Numbered from the stretch's first letter, positions 37,775 through 48,024 are shown. The stretch: 64,000 nt of DNA from Nesterenkonia cremea (GCF_014642675.1 NZ_BMIS01000002.1:367075-431074), one strand, 5' to 3'. Notes: generated by a model from the letters alone, not told the origin. Numbers and translations: made by a program.

Positions 37775-39243
37775 GTGACTGGCTCATCGGTCTGGAAGCC
37801 ATCGCCGATCCGCTGGTTCTGCTGCTGATCGTCTGCGGCGTGAGCATCGGCATCGTGGTCGGTGCTCTGCCCGGAATCTCCGCCACCGTGGGCGTGGCCA
37901 TCCTGCTGCCCTTCACCTTCGCGCTGGAGCCCATCCAGGGGACCATGCTGCTGCTGGGCATCTACGGAGGCGCGGTCTATGCCGGGTCCATCCCCGCCAT
38001 CCTGGTGCGCGCCCCCGGCACACCGGCCTCAGCCGCCTCAGTGGACGACGGCAACGCACTGGCCCGTCAGGGGCAGGCCGATCAGGCGCTGAAGGTCTCC
38101 GTGCTGGGCTCCACGCTGGGCGGCATCATCGGCGTGATCCTGCTGGCGCTGCTGGCACCGGTGCTGGCGAGCTTCGCCCTGGGCTTCGGCCCGGCCGCCT
38201 ATTTCATGCTGGCCCTGCTGGCGCTGACCGTGGTGGCCGCGGTCTCCGAGGGGCGCATGCTCAAAGGCTTGATCAGCGGTGCCCTCGGCCTGGCCATCGC
38301 GCTCATCGGCCTGGACACCATCCAGGGCTTTCCACGCCTGACCGGCGGATCGCCCGAGCTGGCCTCCGGTATCGACTACATCCCGGTGATGATCGGCCTC
38401 TTCGCTGTGGCCGAGGCCTTCCTGCAGTTCGAGAATCGCCTGGGCATCTCGCTCAAGGCCAAGGGACAGCGCTTCAGCCCCGGACTCGGCTGGCTGAAGA
38501 AGCTGGCGCCTTCGGCCATCCTTGGCAGCGTCATCGGCTTCATCATCGGCGTGATCCCCGGGACCGGAGGGGACATCGGATCCTTCGTTGCCTATAACGA
38601 GGCCAAGCGTGCCGCCCGGAAGGACCGGAGGAACTTCGGGCACGGGGACATCCGAGGCTTGGTCAGTGCGGAGAGCGCCAAGAATGCCGGAACCGCAGGC
38701 GCATTGGCCCCCACGCTGACTCTGGGCATCCCCGGCGATGTGACCTCGGCCGTGCTGATCGGCGCCATCACCGTCCACGGCCTGCAGCCTGGCCCCGCAC
38801 TCTTCGACGGCTCCCCGGACCTGGTCTACGGAATCTTCATCGGATTCCTGGTGGTCTACTTGGTCCTGCTGCTGCTCGGCTGGTTCGGCTCGGGTCTCTG
38901 GGCCCGGATGATCGAGCGCGTCCCCGCCACCTATCTGTGGCCCACAGGCATCGTGCTGGCTGTGCTGGGCAGCTACTCGCTGCGCTCCAACCTCTTCGAC
39001 GTGATGGTCATGCTGATCGCCGCCGTACTGGGCTACGTGATGATCAAGGGCGGCTTCCCGCTGGCTCCGCTGATCATCGGCATGATTCTGGGCCCCATCG
39101 CCGAGGAGGGCTTCCGGCTGGCGATGATCCTGGAGGGCGATCTCAGCTGGGTCCTGCAGCCCCTGCCGCTGGTCCTGCTGCTGATGACGGTGGCATCGGC
39201 CGGCTTCGCCCTCCGCCGGGAGCTGCGCAGCACAGCATCCTGA
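37771..39243 (+). CDS. tctA: Tripartite tricarboxylate transporter, large membrane subunit
   Basis: A 490-residue permease of about 12 helices. The family motifs are clear: GALPGISATVGVAILLPFTF, GIYGGAVYAGSIPAILVRAPGTPASAAS and the second-half repeat VIGFIIGVIPGTGGDIGSF. The ATG at 37771 overlaps the tctB stop. It moves the solute delivered by TctC, probably driven by an ion gradient. Its stop codon is in the stem of a hairpin shared with the convergent hydrolase. Confidence 0.95.
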   Translation: MSDWLIGLEAIADPLVLLLIVCGVSIGIVVGALPGISATVGVAILLPFTFALEPIQGTMLLLGIYGGAVYAGSIPAILVRAPGTPASAASVDDGNALARQGQADQALKVSVLGSTLGGIIGVILLALLAPVLASFALGFGPAAYFMLALLALTVVAAVSEGRMLKGLISGALGLAIALIGLDTIQGFPRLTGGSPELASGIDYIPVMIGLFAVAEAFLQFENRLGISLKAKGQRFSPGLGWLKKLAPSAILGSVIGFIIGVIPGTGGDIGSFVAYNEAKRAARKDRRNFGHGDIRGLVSAESAKNAGTAGALAPTLTLGIPGDVTSAVLIGAITVHGLQPGPALFDGSPDLVYGIFIGFLVVYLVLLLLGWFGSGLWARMIERVPATYLWPTGIVLAVLGSYSLRSNLFDVMVMLIAAVLGYVMIKGGFPLAPLIIGMILGPIAEEGFRLAMILEGDLSWVLQPLPLVLLLMTVASAGFALRRELRSTAS

Positions 39244-39270
39244 CGGCGCACCCGAACAAGCCGGCCGTCA
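39241..39270. terminator. Bidirectional hairpin between tctA and the convergent hydrolase
   Basis: TGACGGC (39241-39247) and GCCGTCA (39264-39270) form a perfect 7-bp stem with a 16-nt loop. The tctA stop (39241-39243) and the hydrolase stop (39268-39270) are the outer ends of the two arms. Confidence 0.5.
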
Positions 39271-40224
39271 CAGAGACCGCAGGAACCGCTCCACCGCGCG
39301 GCCGGCCTGAGCCGGCTTCTCATAGTGGAGCAGGTGCCCGGTCCCGCGCAGGATCTCCCACTGAGCTCCCGCACCTTCAGACCCCGGAACGGCCTGGCGC
39401 AGGGTTCTGCGCCCGGCCACCGTACTGAGCTGGTCCTTCGCGCCGCAGAGCAGCAGCACCGGCATATCCAGCGTGGCCGCATAGTCGGTGACCGTATGGC
39501 GGCTGGAGGCCCAATAGGCCTCCAGCACGGTCTTCCGGTCCGAATAGGCCCCGAAGTGGCGGCGGTGCTGATCCCGGATATAGGCCCGCAGGTCCGGTTC
39601 CCGGCCCACCATCATCGTCAGATTGGTCACCGCCAGAGCCAGCGGAGAGCGCAGCGCCCAGTCGCCCCAGCCTCCGGGCAGCACCTGGCAGAGCCGGTAG
39701 TAGAGCTCGACGCCGAGCGCGCCGGGCAGCAGCGCGGGCCGCCGGAAGATGTCATCGCTGATCGGGGCCAGCATCACCGCACCGGCCCAGCGGCGCACCG
39801 CGCGCTGCAGATGCGCCGAGACCACGATGCTGCCGAAGGAGTGCCCGGCCACCACATCCTCGGCGCCCAGTCGGAGCTGCTCTGCCAGAGCCTCGACCAC
39901 CTCGGCATAGCGCTCCACCGTGTGCTCCAGCCGCCGGCCGCGCGGTGAGCGCAGCGGGGGAGTCTCACCGAAGCCGGGCAGGTCCGGGACGAAGATCTCA
40001 TAGCCGGGCAGGGCATCGACGATGAGCTGCATCCCGTGATGGTCACCACGGAAGCCGTGGATGAGCAGCAGCCGCGGGCGCGGGGCTCGAGGGCCGGCGT
40101 CGTCGTCTGTCGTCGAAGGTGCATAGCGATGGAGCGCCAGCTCGGCGGAGCCCTGGGGCAGCGTCACCTCGAGGGTCCGCCGCTCACCGGTGCGGCTGGG
40201 GAAGTCCGTCCACGAAAACATCAC
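39268..40224 (-). CDS. Alpha/beta hydrolase
   Basis: A 318-residue alpha/beta hydrolase with oxyanion-hole LIHGFRGDHHG, nucleophile elbow GHSFG, acid in LLCGAKD and His in GTGHLLHYE; a helical cap (about 170-240) lies between. It is a canonical serine hydrolase and could act on esters, lactones or ring-cleavage products. The start is taken as the GTG at 40224, with TATGCT exactly 6 nt upstream (leaderless); ATG follows immediately. It is convergent with tctA and divergent from leuS. Confidence 0.85.
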   Translation of the reverse strand: MMFSWTDFPSRTGERRTLEVTLPQGSAELALHRYAPSTTDDDAGPRAPRPRLLLIHGFRGDHHGMQLIVDALPGYEIFVPDLPGFGETPPLRSPRGRRLEHTVERYAEVVEALAEQLRLGAEDVVAGHSFGSIVVSAHLQRAVRRWAGAVMLAPISDDIFRRPALLPGALGVELYYRLCQVLPGGWGDWALRSPLALAVTNLTMMVGREPDLRAYIRDQHRRHFGAYSDRKTVLEAYWASSRHTVTDYAATLDMPVLLLCGAKDQLSTVAGRRTLRQAVPGSEGAGAQWEILRGTGHLLHYEKPAQAGRAVERFLRSL

Positions 40225-40230
40225 GTCCCC

Positions 40231-40236
40231 AGCATA
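40231..40236 (-). promoter_or_regulatory. -10 element for leaderless hydrolase gene
   Basis: Minus-strand TATGCT followed by 6 nt and the GTG at 40224; no ribosome-binding site. Confidence 0.4.
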
Positions 40237-40317
40237 GGAACAGTGAGAAGAGGGATTAGACTGTGTCGGGTCCCAAGCCCGTATTCGACGACATCACGAC
40301 CATGAGGTGCCCTTTCA

Positions 40318-42795
40318 GTGAACGACAAGAAGCAGTATGACTTCCAGGAGATCGAGGCGCGCTGGCAGCCGTACTGGGAGGAAGCCGGAACCTTCGTCGT
40401 AGATCCGGAGGACACCCGGGAGAAGAAGTACGTGATGGACATGTTCCCCTACCCTTCGGGGGACCTCCACATGGGCCATGCCGAGGCCTTCGCCATCGGC
40501 GATGTGCCGGCCCGCTATGCGCGGCTGCGCGGCTGCAACGTGCTGCATCCCATCGGCTGGGACTCCTTCGGCCTGCCCGCGGAGAACGCGGCCATCAAGA
40601 ACGATGCTCACCCGGCCGAGTGGACCTACGCCAACATCGAGACCCAGGCCGCCAGCTTCAAGCGTTACGCGATCAGCGCCGACTGGACCCGCCGCCTGCA
40701 CACTTCCGATGAGCGCTATTACCGCTGGACCCAGTGGCTCTTCCTGCAGTTCTATCAGCAGGGCCTGGCCTACCGGAAGGATTCTCCGGTCAACTGGTGC
40801 CCCAAGGATCAGACCGTGCTGGCCAATGAGCAGGTGGTCGACGGCGCCTGCGAACGCTGCAAGACCCCAGTGACCAAGAAGGCCCTGAACCAGTGGTACT
40901 TCAAGATCACCGACTATGCCGATCGCCTGCTCGATGACATGGAGCAGCTCAAGGGCTCCTGGCCCGAGCGCGTTCTGGCCATGCAGCGCAACTGGATCGG
41001 CCGCTCCACCGGCGCCTCGGTGAAGTACACCATCGAGGCCGCCGCAGATGCCCCGCAGAAGGTCATCTCCGTCTTCACCACGCGCCCTGACACGCTCTAC
41101 GGTGTGACCTTCATGGTGGTCGCCGCCGACGCGGAGCTGGCCCGGGAACTGGTCACCGAGGACCGTCGCGCTGAGCTGGAGGAGTACCGTGCCGCATTGG
41201 GCAGCGTCTCCGACATCGAGCGCCAGTCGGCCGACCGTGAGCGCACAGGCGTGTTCCTGGGCCGATACGCCCTCCACCCGCTGACCGGTGAGAAGCTGCC
41301 GGTCTGGGCCTCCGACTATGTGCTGGCCGACTACGGCACCGGCGCCGTCATGGGCGTTCCGGCCCACGACCAGCGCGACCTCGAATTCGCCCTGGTCATG
41401 GACCTGCCCGTCACTGTGGTGGTCCAGACGGAGGACGAGGACCCGGCCGTCTCCGGTGTGGCCGCCGCCGGCGAGGGCACTCTGATCAACTCCCCGGCCT
41501 GGGAGGACCTGGGCAAGGAGGAGGCCATCGCCAAGTCCATCGAGGTTCTCGGTCAGAAGGAGCTGGGCGAGGCTGAGGTCAACTACCGCCTGCGCGACTG
41601 GCTGCTCTCGCGTCAGCGCTTCTGGGGCGCACCCATCCCGATCATCCACTGTGATGACTGCGGCGAGGTCCCGGTGCCGGAGGACCAGCTGCCGGTGCAG
41701 CTGCCCACTGATATGCGCGGCGAGCAGCTCTCCCCGAAGGGCAAGTCTCCGCTGGCCGGCGCCGAGGATTGGGTGACCGTGGACTGCCCCGACTGCGGCA
41801 GGCAGGGCACCCGGGACACCGACACCATGGACACCTTCGTGGACTCTTCCTGGTACTACCTGCGCTATATCGCCCCGCAGGACGACGACGCGGTCTTCCC
41901 CACCGAGGAGGTCAACAAGTGGCTGCCGGTGGATCAGTACGTCGGCGGCGTGGAGCACGCGATCCTGCACCTGCTCTACTCCCGCTTCTTCACCAAGGTG
42001 CTCTACGACCTGGGCCTGGTGAACTTCACCGAGCCCTTCTCCGCCCTGCTCAATCAGGGTCAGGTCCTCAATGGCGGCAAGGCCATGTCCAAGTCGCTGG
42101 GCAACGGTGTGAACCTGGGCGAGCAGCTCGACACCTTCGGCGTCGATGCTGTCCGGCTCACCATGGTCTTCGCCTCCCCGCCGGAGGACGACGTGGACTG
42201 GGCCGATGTCTCGCCCTCGGGTTCGGCCAAGTTCCTGGCCCGCGCCTGGCGACTGGCCCAGGACGTGGAGTCCGAGCCGGGCGCCGACCCCTCCGCAGGA
42301 GCATCCGGTCTGCGGTCGCTGACCCATCGGACCATCGCTGACTCTGAGCAGCTGGTCGAGGATCAGAAGTTCAACGTGGTGATCGCCCGCGTGATGGAGC
42401 TGGTCAACGCAGCGCGCAAGGAGATCGACGCCGGTGCCGGTGCCGCTGATCCTGCGGTCCGTGAGGCCACAGAGGTCACCGCCCAGATCCTCTCGCTGGT
42501 GGCTCCCTACACCGCTGAGGACATGTGGGCCCTGCTGGGCCATGAGCCCTCGGTGGCCAACTCCTCCTGGCCGGCGGTGGATGAGGCCCTGCTGGTGGAG
42601 GACACCGTCACCGCTGTGGTCCAGGTCAAGGGCAAGCTGCGCGATAAGCTCGACGTCCCTGCCGACATCTCCGCCGAGGAGCTGGAGAAGCAGGCGCTGG
42701 CGCTGCCCAAGATCCAGAAGTACATCGAGGAGGGCGGCGGTGTCCGCAAGGTCATCGTCCGCGAGCCCAAGCTGGTCAATGTGGTGACCGGCTGA
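40318..42795 (+). CDS. leuS: Leucyl-tRNA synthetase
   Basis: LeuS charges tRNA-Leu. The 825-residue enzyme has the class I signature [11 protein letters not shown] near residue 45, the editing domain ([31 protein letters not shown]), the KMSKS-like motif KAMSKSLGN and the C-terminal anticodon-binding region. The GTG start follows GAGGTG. A TAGACT at about 40258 could be the -10. No T-box is visible upstream. Confidence 0.97.
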   Translation: MNDKKQYDFQEIEARWQPYWEEAGTFVVDPEDTREKKYVMDMFPYPSGDLHMGHAEAFAIGDVPARYARLRGCNVLHPIGWDSFGLPAENAAIKNDAHPAEWTYANIETQAASFKRYAISADWTRRLHTSDERYYRWTQWLFLQFYQQGLAYRKDSPVNWCPKDQTVLANEQVVDGACERCKTPVTKKALNQWYFKITDYADRLLDDMEQLKGSWPERVLAMQRNWIGRSTGASVKYTIEAAADAPQKVISVFTTRPDTLYGVTFMVVAADAELARELVTEDRRAELEEYRAALGSVSDIERQSADRERTGVFLGRYALHPLTGEKLPVWASDYVLADYGTGAVMGVPAHDQRDLEFALVMDLPVTVVVQTEDEDPAVSGVAAAGEGTLINSPAWEDLGKEEAIAKSIEVLGQKELGEAEVNYRLRDWLLSRQRFWGAPIPIIHCDDCGEVPVPEDQLPVQLPTDMRGEQLSPKGKSPLAGAEDWVTVDCPDCGRQGTRDTDTMDTFVDSSWYYLRYIAPQDDDAVFPTEEVNKWLPVDQYVGGVEHAILHLLYSRFFTKVLYDLGLVNFTEPFSALLNQGQVLNGGKAMSKSLGNGVNLGEQLDTFGVDAVRLTMVFASPPEDDVDWADVSPSGSAKFLARAWRLAQDVESEPGADPSAGASGLRSLTHRTIADSEQLVEDQKFNVVIARVMELVNAARKEIDAGAGAADPAVREATEVTAQILSLVAPYTAEDMWALLGHEPSVANSSWPAVDEALLVEDTVTAVVQVKGKLRDKLDVPADISAEELEKQALALPKIQKYIEEGGGVRKVIVREPKLVNVVTG

Positions 42796-42804
42796 CGCCT
42801 TCCT

Positions 42805-43800
42805 ATGGAACATTCGGTGCAGGAGTGGGCCCGGGCCTCAGAGGAGGAGCTCTACGCCCGGCGCTCCCGCCTCTCCGGACGCAGGCCCAGCCTGAAGCGT
42901 CGCCGCGGCCGGATCGCGGTTGTGACGGACTCCTCCTGCTCGCTTCCCACTGATGCTGAGGGCCAGATCCGGATGGGGCAGTTGGGGGCCAACATCACCA
43001 GCGTCCCGATCCCGGTGATGATCGAGACCGCCCAGCATGACGCCCAGATCTATGCGGGGGCCTCATCGGAGCTGGACCGTGATCTGGCGCTGGCCGTGGC
43101 CCAGGGGACACCGGTGCGCACCTCTCGTCCTTCGCCCGGGCGGCTGTCCGAGGTGTATCACCGTCTGGCGGGCCAGGGGTATGCGGGCATCGTGTCCGTC
43201 CACCTCTCCGGGAAGCTCTCCGGAACGGTGGAGGCCGCCCGACTGGCCGGTGAGGACAGCCGAATCCCGGTGAGCGTCGTGGACTCGGCACAGACGGGAC
43301 TCTCGCTGGGGCATGCTGTGCTCGATGCGGCGATGACCGCTCAGCTCGGGGGGAGCCAGCCCGAGGTGGTCCGCGCCGCTGAGGAGACCGCCGCTGCCTC
43401 CCAATCGCTGTTCGTGGTGCCCAATCTTGAGCAGCTGCGCCGCGGCGGACGGATCAATGCGTTGGCGGGCATCCTCGGGAACCTGCTGTGGGTGAAGCCG
43501 CTGCTGCATATCCGCGACGGCGAGGTCCAGCCTCTGGAACGGCCGCGCACTCTGCCGCGGGCCATCTCACGGCTCACCGCACGAGTGGAGGATATGGCCG
43601 CGGAGATGGACAGGCCGCGGATCGTGGTTCACGGCTTCGGCAACCCCGCCCAGGCGCGTGAGCTGGCAGAGGCCTTTCAGGAGCATTCTGCGCTGCCGGT
43701 GCCGGTGGTGCCGCTGCCGCCCGCTCTGGCCGCTCATCTGGGGCTGGGAGCTCTGGCGGTCTGCGTGAGCCCTGCGCACACCGCCACGCCTCAGCGGTAG
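42805..43800 (+). CDS. DegV-family fatty-acid-binding protein
   Basis: A 331-residue DegV protein. After a basic N-terminal extension of about 35 residues the DegV core begins with IAVVTDSSCSLP, followed by TSRPSPGRL, IVSVHLSGKLSGT and the LRRGGRIN segment. DegV proteins bind fatty acids, and the FakB members present them to a FakA kinase. The gene starts 9 bp after leuS and upstream of comEA, the normal actinobacterial order. Confidence 0.92.
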   Translation: MEHSVQEWARASEEELYARRSRLSGRRPSLKRRRGRIAVVTDSSCSLPTDAEGQIRMGQLGANITSVPIPVMIETAQHDAQIYAGASSELDRDLALAVAQGTPVRTSRPSPGRLSEVYHRLAGQGYAGIVSVHLSGKLSGTVEAARLAGEDSRIPVSVVDSAQTGLSLGHAVLDAAMTAQLGGSQPEVVRAAEETAAASQSLFVVPNLEQLRRGGRINALAGILGNLLWVKPLLHIRDGEVQPLERPRTLPRAISRLTARVEDMAAEMDRPRIVVHGFGNPAQARELAEAFQEHSALPVPVVPLPPALAAHLGLGALAVCVSPAHTATPQR

Positions 43801-43940
43801 CTCCGAGCCTCCAACGGTTGAGCCGAGCCCCAGCGGCAGCGCGGCGACAGATTCCTCCACAGCGGCCTGTGGCTCGGATGAGCCGCGCCCGGGACTCCCC
43901 AGTCCTGTTCTGAACGCTCCCCGATGCTCTGCAGCAGTCC

Positions 43941-43946
43941 TACTGT
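43941..43946 (+). promoter_or_regulatory. -10 element for leaderless comEA
   Basis: TACTGT is followed by 6 nt and the ATG at 43953, without a ribosome-binding site. Confidence 0.45.
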
Positions 43947-43952
43947 GACCGC

Positions 43953-44753
43953 ATGGAGGACGAAGAGCTCATCTCACGACGCGACCGGCTCCGCCAGGAG
44001 CGGGAGGAGCGTCATCGGATTCGGCAGGAGCGCCACAGTGCTCCCGGGCGCTTCCGCCTGCGCGCGATGGCCGTGGTGGTCGTGGCCGGCGCTCTGGTCA
44101 GCTGGCTGTTGGTCTCCTGGTTCGGCGGCGGCTCGTCCTCCCCAGAGGCTCTTCCCGATGCCCCGGAGCTCTCCCGCGACCAGTCGGGGCAGGAACAGGC
44201 AGACGAGGGCCATGCAGGCCAGCGGCAGGGCTCTGATGAAGAGGCGCCGCCCGGGGCAGAAGACAGTGCAAGTGAGAACAGTGCGCCTGATGACGGGCCC
44301 ACTGTGGTCCATGTGGCCGGTGCCGTGGAGTCTCCCGGAGTGGTGGAGGTGCCGGCCGGGGCTCGGGTCCACGAGGCCATCGAGGAGGCAGGCGGCCCCA
44401 CGGAAGAGGCTGCGCTGCACGGGCTGAACTTGGCGGAGGAGGTTCAGGACGGGGTCCTCGTCTGGGTGCCCACCCAGGAAGAGTACGACGCCGGCGAGGG
44501 GCCTCCCGCCGACCATGGCCAGCAGGCCGGGGGATCGTCTGGGACAGAGGAAGGTCAGGGCGAGCTCATCAACCTCAACACCGCCGATGCCGCTGGACTG
44601 GAGGGGCTGCCCGGCATCGGGCCCGCGCTGGCCGAGCGGATCGTGGACCACCGCCAATCCCACGGCGACTTCGGCTCTCTGGAGGAGCTGGCCGCGGTCA
44701 GCGGGGTCGGCCCTGCCATCCTCGCCGACGTCGAAGATCTCGTGACCTGGTGA
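43953..44753 (+). CDS. comEA: ComEA-type DNA-binding competence protein
   Basis: A 266-residue protein: short cytoplasmic basic N-terminus (RRDRLRQEREERHR), one membrane helix (AMAVVVVAGALVSWLLVSW), a long acidic linker, an SLBB domain (VVHVAGAVESPGVVEVPAGARV) and two C-terminal helix-hairpin-helix motifs (INLNTADAAGLEGLPGIGPALAERI). It would bind DNA outside the membrane and pass it to the ComEC channel encoded next, with which it overlaps by 4 bp. Confidence 0.94.
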   Translation: MEDEELISRRDRLRQEREERHRIRQERHSAPGRFRLRAMAVVVVAGALVSWLLVSWFGGGSSSPEALPDAPELSRDQSGQEQADEGHAGQRQGSDEEAPPGAEDSASENSAPDDGPTVVHVAGAVESPGVVEVPAGARVHEAIEEAGGPTEEAALHGLNLAEEVQDGVLVWVPTQEEYDAGEGPPADHGQQAGGSSGTEEGQGELINLNTADAAGLEGLPGIGPALAERIVDHRQSHGDFGSLEELAAVSGVGPAILADVEDLVTW

Positions 44754-47281
44754 GAGCGTCTGTGAGGGCTCTGCGGAACGCCGTCCTGGGTCATGGCCAG
44801 GTGGAGGCCCAGCCTAAGCCTGAAGCCGGTCTGCGGCCCCTTGATCTGCGTCTGCTGCCGGCGGCCACGGCGGCCTGGGGTTCGGCACTGGCGGCCGTCC
44901 ACCTGCCCTGGGCGGTGGGAGCCAGGCTCGGCTGGGGACTGTTCCTGGCAGCACTGATGCTGAGCGGGGTCCTGCTGCTCCTTCTGCGGAGGCCGGTGGG
45001 TGAGCGGGGGAGTCCTGGCCGCAGCTGGCCGCGTCATCTGCTGCTGCACAGTGTGCTGGCCTGCCTGGTGGGGGCTGTAGTGGCGATCTCTGCGGCCGTA
45101 CCGCAGCGCACGGCCGACGAGTCCGGGTGGAGCGAGGCCGTGGAGGGTGAGGCGCCCTTCGAAGTCACACTGCGCATCAGCGGAGATGCCCAGCTGTTGG
45201 ACCGTCCCGGCTTCGACGGTGAGGACCGCTTGCTGGCCGATGTGCAGGTGCACTCGGCCCAGCTGCCCGGATCAGGCTCCGACGCGGATGAAGTGCCTGA
45301 TGAGCCGGACGTGAAGCTGAGAGTCGCTGCGGTGCTGATCGTCTCCGAGGACCAGCCGCTGGTGGCCGGCCAACACTATCAGGGCATGGTGAGGGCCTCG
45401 GCCACTGAGGTGGGCGACCGGGCCACCGCCCTGCTCTTCCCCTTCGAGGAGGATGGGCTGGCCGCCCTGCCGCAGGACCGCTGGGCGCAGGTCACCCAGG
45501 GGTTCAACACGCTGCGCGCGGCCACCACAGAACATGCGCAGCATGCGGTGGGCGATGGCCCGGCCCTGCTGCCGGCCATCGTGCTCGGCGATCGTTCCCA
45601 GCAGTCGCCGGAGCTGCGCGATGCCATGCTGGACTCCGGTCTGAGCCATCTCAGCGCGGTCAGCGGCACGCATCTGGCCCTGGTGGTCGGAGCACTGTTG
45701 GGGATCCTGCGCCTGTCACGGGCGCCCCGATGGATGACGCTGCCGGTGCTGCTGATCGGGATCGTGCTGTTCGTGCTGCTGGTCCAGCCCAAGCCCAGCG
45801 TGATCCGCGCGGCGGTGATGGGCGGCATCGGAGCCCTGGCGGTCTTCGCCGGGCGGGGTAGGGCCTCCTTCGCACTGCTCTGCCTCTGTGTGCTGGTGCT
45901 GCTGATCTACGATCCATGGTTCAGCACCGCGCCTGCCTTCCAGCTCAGCGTGGCGGCCACTCTGGGCATCGTGCTGGTCGGACAACGGGTGAAGGAGATG
46001 CTGGATCCTTGGCTGCCTGGAGTCCTTTCGGGGCCGCTGGCGCTGACGGCCTCTGCTCAGCTCTTCGCCGTGCCGGTGCTGCTGCCGCTCTCGGAGGGTG
46101 TGCAGACCTATTCGGTGCCGGCCAATCTTCTGGCGGGTCCGCTGCTTCCCTTCGTGACTGTGCTGGGCACAGCGGCCGCGGTGCTCAGCACGGCTGTCCC
46201 GTGGCTCTCTGCGGCACTGCTGTGGTGTTCGGGATGGGCCGCGGCAGGGATCGGCCAGATCGGCAGGACAGCCGCCGAGCTTCCGCGTGCAGTGGCTCCG
46301 TGGCCGCAGGGCTGGTTCGGTCTGTCCCTGGTGCTGGTCTATCTGTTGGCCGTGCTGATCCTGGTGGTGCTGCTGGTGCGCGGACCGGCCTGGCAGATCA
46401 CCTGGCTGCACGGCGTCGTGCTGGGTGCTGCGGCAGGTTCGCTCGGGGCGCTGATGCTGCCCACCACGCTCTGGATGGGCGGCGGGCCGCCCGATCACTG
46501 GCGTGTGGCGCTCTGTGATGTCGGGCAGGGAGACATGCTGGTGGTGCGAACACAGGAAGCGGGGGCTGTGGTCATCGACGCCGGCCAGGAGCCGGAGGCA
46601 GCCGATGACTGTCTGCGTGATCTGGGCATCACCACTGTGGAGATGCTGATGATCAGCCATGACCATCGCGACCACTACGGGGGAGCGGCAGGTGTGTTCC
46701 GCGGCCGTGAGGTGGAGCAGGTGCTCTACTCGGCCAGCGACGGCTGGGAGGCGGCGGATGCCATGGAGATCGAGGATGAGGGGATCCCCATCATTCGGGC
46801 GGAGCTGGGTGACGCCGGACGGCTCGGCGAGGACTACCCGGCGTCCTACCGGGTGTGGTCGGCCTTCAGCCATTTCCCCAATCCCAATGACAACTCATTG
46901 GTGGTCCAGCTCTACCTCTATGAGACGACAGAAGCCCCAGCCGGATCCGCGAACGATCCGCTGAGGCTTCTGGTGACTGGTGATCTGGAGGAGGAGCTGA
47001 CCGCAGCGCTGCTGCGGCAGGATCGCCTCCCGCAGGAGGTGGATCTGCTCAAGGTCGCTCATCATGGTGCCGCGAACGGCGGACTCGATCTGCTCAAGAG
47101 CAGGGAGCCCGCCGTCGCGCTGATCGGGGTGGGGGAGGAGAACAGCTACGGTCATCCGGACCAGAGCATTTTGGATGCCCTGGCGGAGGTCGGCGCAGTC
47201 ACCTACCGGACCGATCTGCACGGAACAGTGATCCTCAGTTGGGAAGGGGGCGTGCTCAGTGCCGCCCGCCTTCCCAACTGA
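44750..47281 (+). CDS. comEC: ComEC/Rec2 DNA-uptake channel
   Basis: An 843-residue membrane protein with an N-terminal hydrophobic domain, the competence domain (ALLPAIVLGDRSQQSPELRDAM, SHLSAVSGTHLALVVG) and a C-terminal metallo-beta-lactamase-like domain (VALCDVGQGDMLVVRT, MISHDHRDHYGGAAG, KVAHHGAANGG). It forms the channel through which single-stranded DNA enters. The GTG start overlaps comEA. The last 50 bp are half of an 18-bp perfect inverted repeat. holA, common next in actinobacteria, is not here. Confidence 0.95.
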   Translation: MRASVRALRNAVLGHGQVEAQPKPEAGLRPLDLRLLPAATAAWGSALAAVHLPWAVGARLGWGLFLAALMLSGVLLLLLRRPVGERGSPGRSWPRHLLLHSVLACLVGAVVAISAAVPQRTADESGWSEAVEGEAPFEVTLRISGDAQLLDRPGFDGEDRLLADVQVHSAQLPGSGSDADEVPDEPDVKLRVAAVLIVSEDQPLVAGQHYQGMVRASATEVGDRATALLFPFEEDGLAALPQDRWAQVTQGFNTLRAATTEHAQHAVGDGPALLPAIVLGDRSQQSPELRDAMLDSGLSHLSAVSGTHLALVVGALLGILRLSRAPRWMTLPVLLIGIVLFVLLVQPKPSVIRAAVMGGIGALAVFAGRGRASFALLCLCVLVLLIYDPWFSTAPAFQLSVAATLGIVLVGQRVKEMLDPWLPGVLSGPLALTASAQLFAVPVLLPLSEGVQTYSVPANLLAGPLLPFVTVLGTAAAVLSTAVPWLSAALLWCSGWAAAGIGQIGRTAAELPRAVAPWPQGWFGLSLVLVYLLAVLILVVLLVRGPAWQITWLHGVVLGAAAGSLGALMLPTTLWMGGGPPDHWRVALCDVGQGDMLVVRTQEAGAVVIDAGQEPEAADDCLRDLGITTVEMLMISHDHRDHYGGAAGVFRGREVEQVLYSASDGWEAADAMEIEDEGIPIIRAELGDAGRLGEDYPASYRVWSAFSHFPNPNDNSLVVQLYLYETTEAPAGSANDPLRLLVTGDLEEELTAALLRQDRLPQEVDLLKVAHHGAANGGLDLLKSREPAVALIGVGEENSYGHPDQSILDALAEVGAVTYRTDLHGTVILSWEGGVLSAARLPN

Positions 47282-47286
47282 GGATC
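47230..47286. terminator. 18-bp perfect inverted repeat at the comEC 3' end
   Basis: The arm at 47230-47247 (starting GATCCTCAGTT) and its exact complement at 47269-47286 enclose 21 nt. The comEC stop (47279-47281) is inside the second arm, so the stem is mostly coding sequence. It separates comEC from the convergent Rpf-type gene. Confidence 0.65.
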
Positions 47287-47301
47287 AGCCGTATGGAGTG
47301 A

Positions 47302-48024
47302 TCAGAGGACCGGGAGCTTCAGCTCGTCACCGACGAAGATGGTGTTCGGGTCCTGGATCTGGTCGGCGTTGGCGCCCCACAGGTCCTGCCAGTCAGCGAT
47401 GCCGAGCGCATCGGCGATCTTGGTCAGGGAGTCACCCTCCTGGATGGTGTAGGTCTCCCCGGAGACCTCAACATCGGCCTCCGGAGCAGCCTCCGGCTCG
47501 GTCGGCTCCGGGATGTCCTGGGCCGGTGCCTGCTGCACGGGAGCCTGCTCAGCCGGTGCCTGCTGCACGGGAGCCTCCTGAACCGGAGCCTCCTGGACGG
47601 GTGCCTGCTGCTCAGCGTTACCCTGCTGCTCGGCCGGAGCCTGCTGCTCAGCAGGTGCCTGCGCTGCGCTGCCGCCGCTGGGCTGGCCGGAGAGGCCGAG
47701 CTGAGCGGAGCACGCGGGCCATGCGCCCCAGCCCTGCATCTCGAGCAGGTTCTCGGCCACGCGGATCTGCTCAGCCTTGGAGGCCTGGTGCGGCATGCCG
47801 CTGCCTCCGGCAGCCTCCCAGGAGCTCTGCTGGAACTGCAGTCCGCCGTAGAAGCCGTTGCCGGTGTTGATCGACCAGTCGCCGCCGGACTCGCACTCTG
47901 CGAGGCGGTCCCAGTCGGACTGAGCGAAGGCGGCCGGGGCCTGTGCGACGAGGGCGCCGCCGGCCAGAGTGGCTGCAGCCATGCCGCCGCCGAGGATCTT
48001 CTTGAAAGTCTTGGTGTTCTGCAT
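47302..48024 (-). CDS. Secreted Rpf-type transglycosylase with LysM domain
   Basis: A 240-residue secreted muralytic protein. It has a signal peptide (about 1-35, ending AFAQS), an Rpf/transglycosylase-like domain (WDRLAECESGGDWSINTGNGFYGGLQFQQSSW, catalytic Glu in ECESGG), a linker of repeated PVQ/EAP/QQAPA units, and a C-terminal LysM domain (YTIQEGDSLTKIADALGI). Such proteins cut peptidoglycan and stimulate resuscitation or growth. No clear ribosome-binding site is seen next to the ATG. A long structured leader suggests RNA-level control. Confidence 0.92.
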   Translation of the reverse strand: MQNTKTFKKILGGGMAAATLAGGALVAQAPAAFAQSDWDRLAECESGGDWSINTGNGFYGGLQFQQSSWEAAGGSGMPHQASKAEQIRVAENLLEMQGWGAWPACSAQLGLSGQPSGGSAAQAPAEQQAPAEQQGNAEQQAPVQEAPVQEAPVQQAPAEQAPVQQAPAQDIPEPTEPEAAPEADVEVSGETYTIQEGDSLTKIADALGIADWQDLWGANADQIQDPNTIFVGDELKLPVL

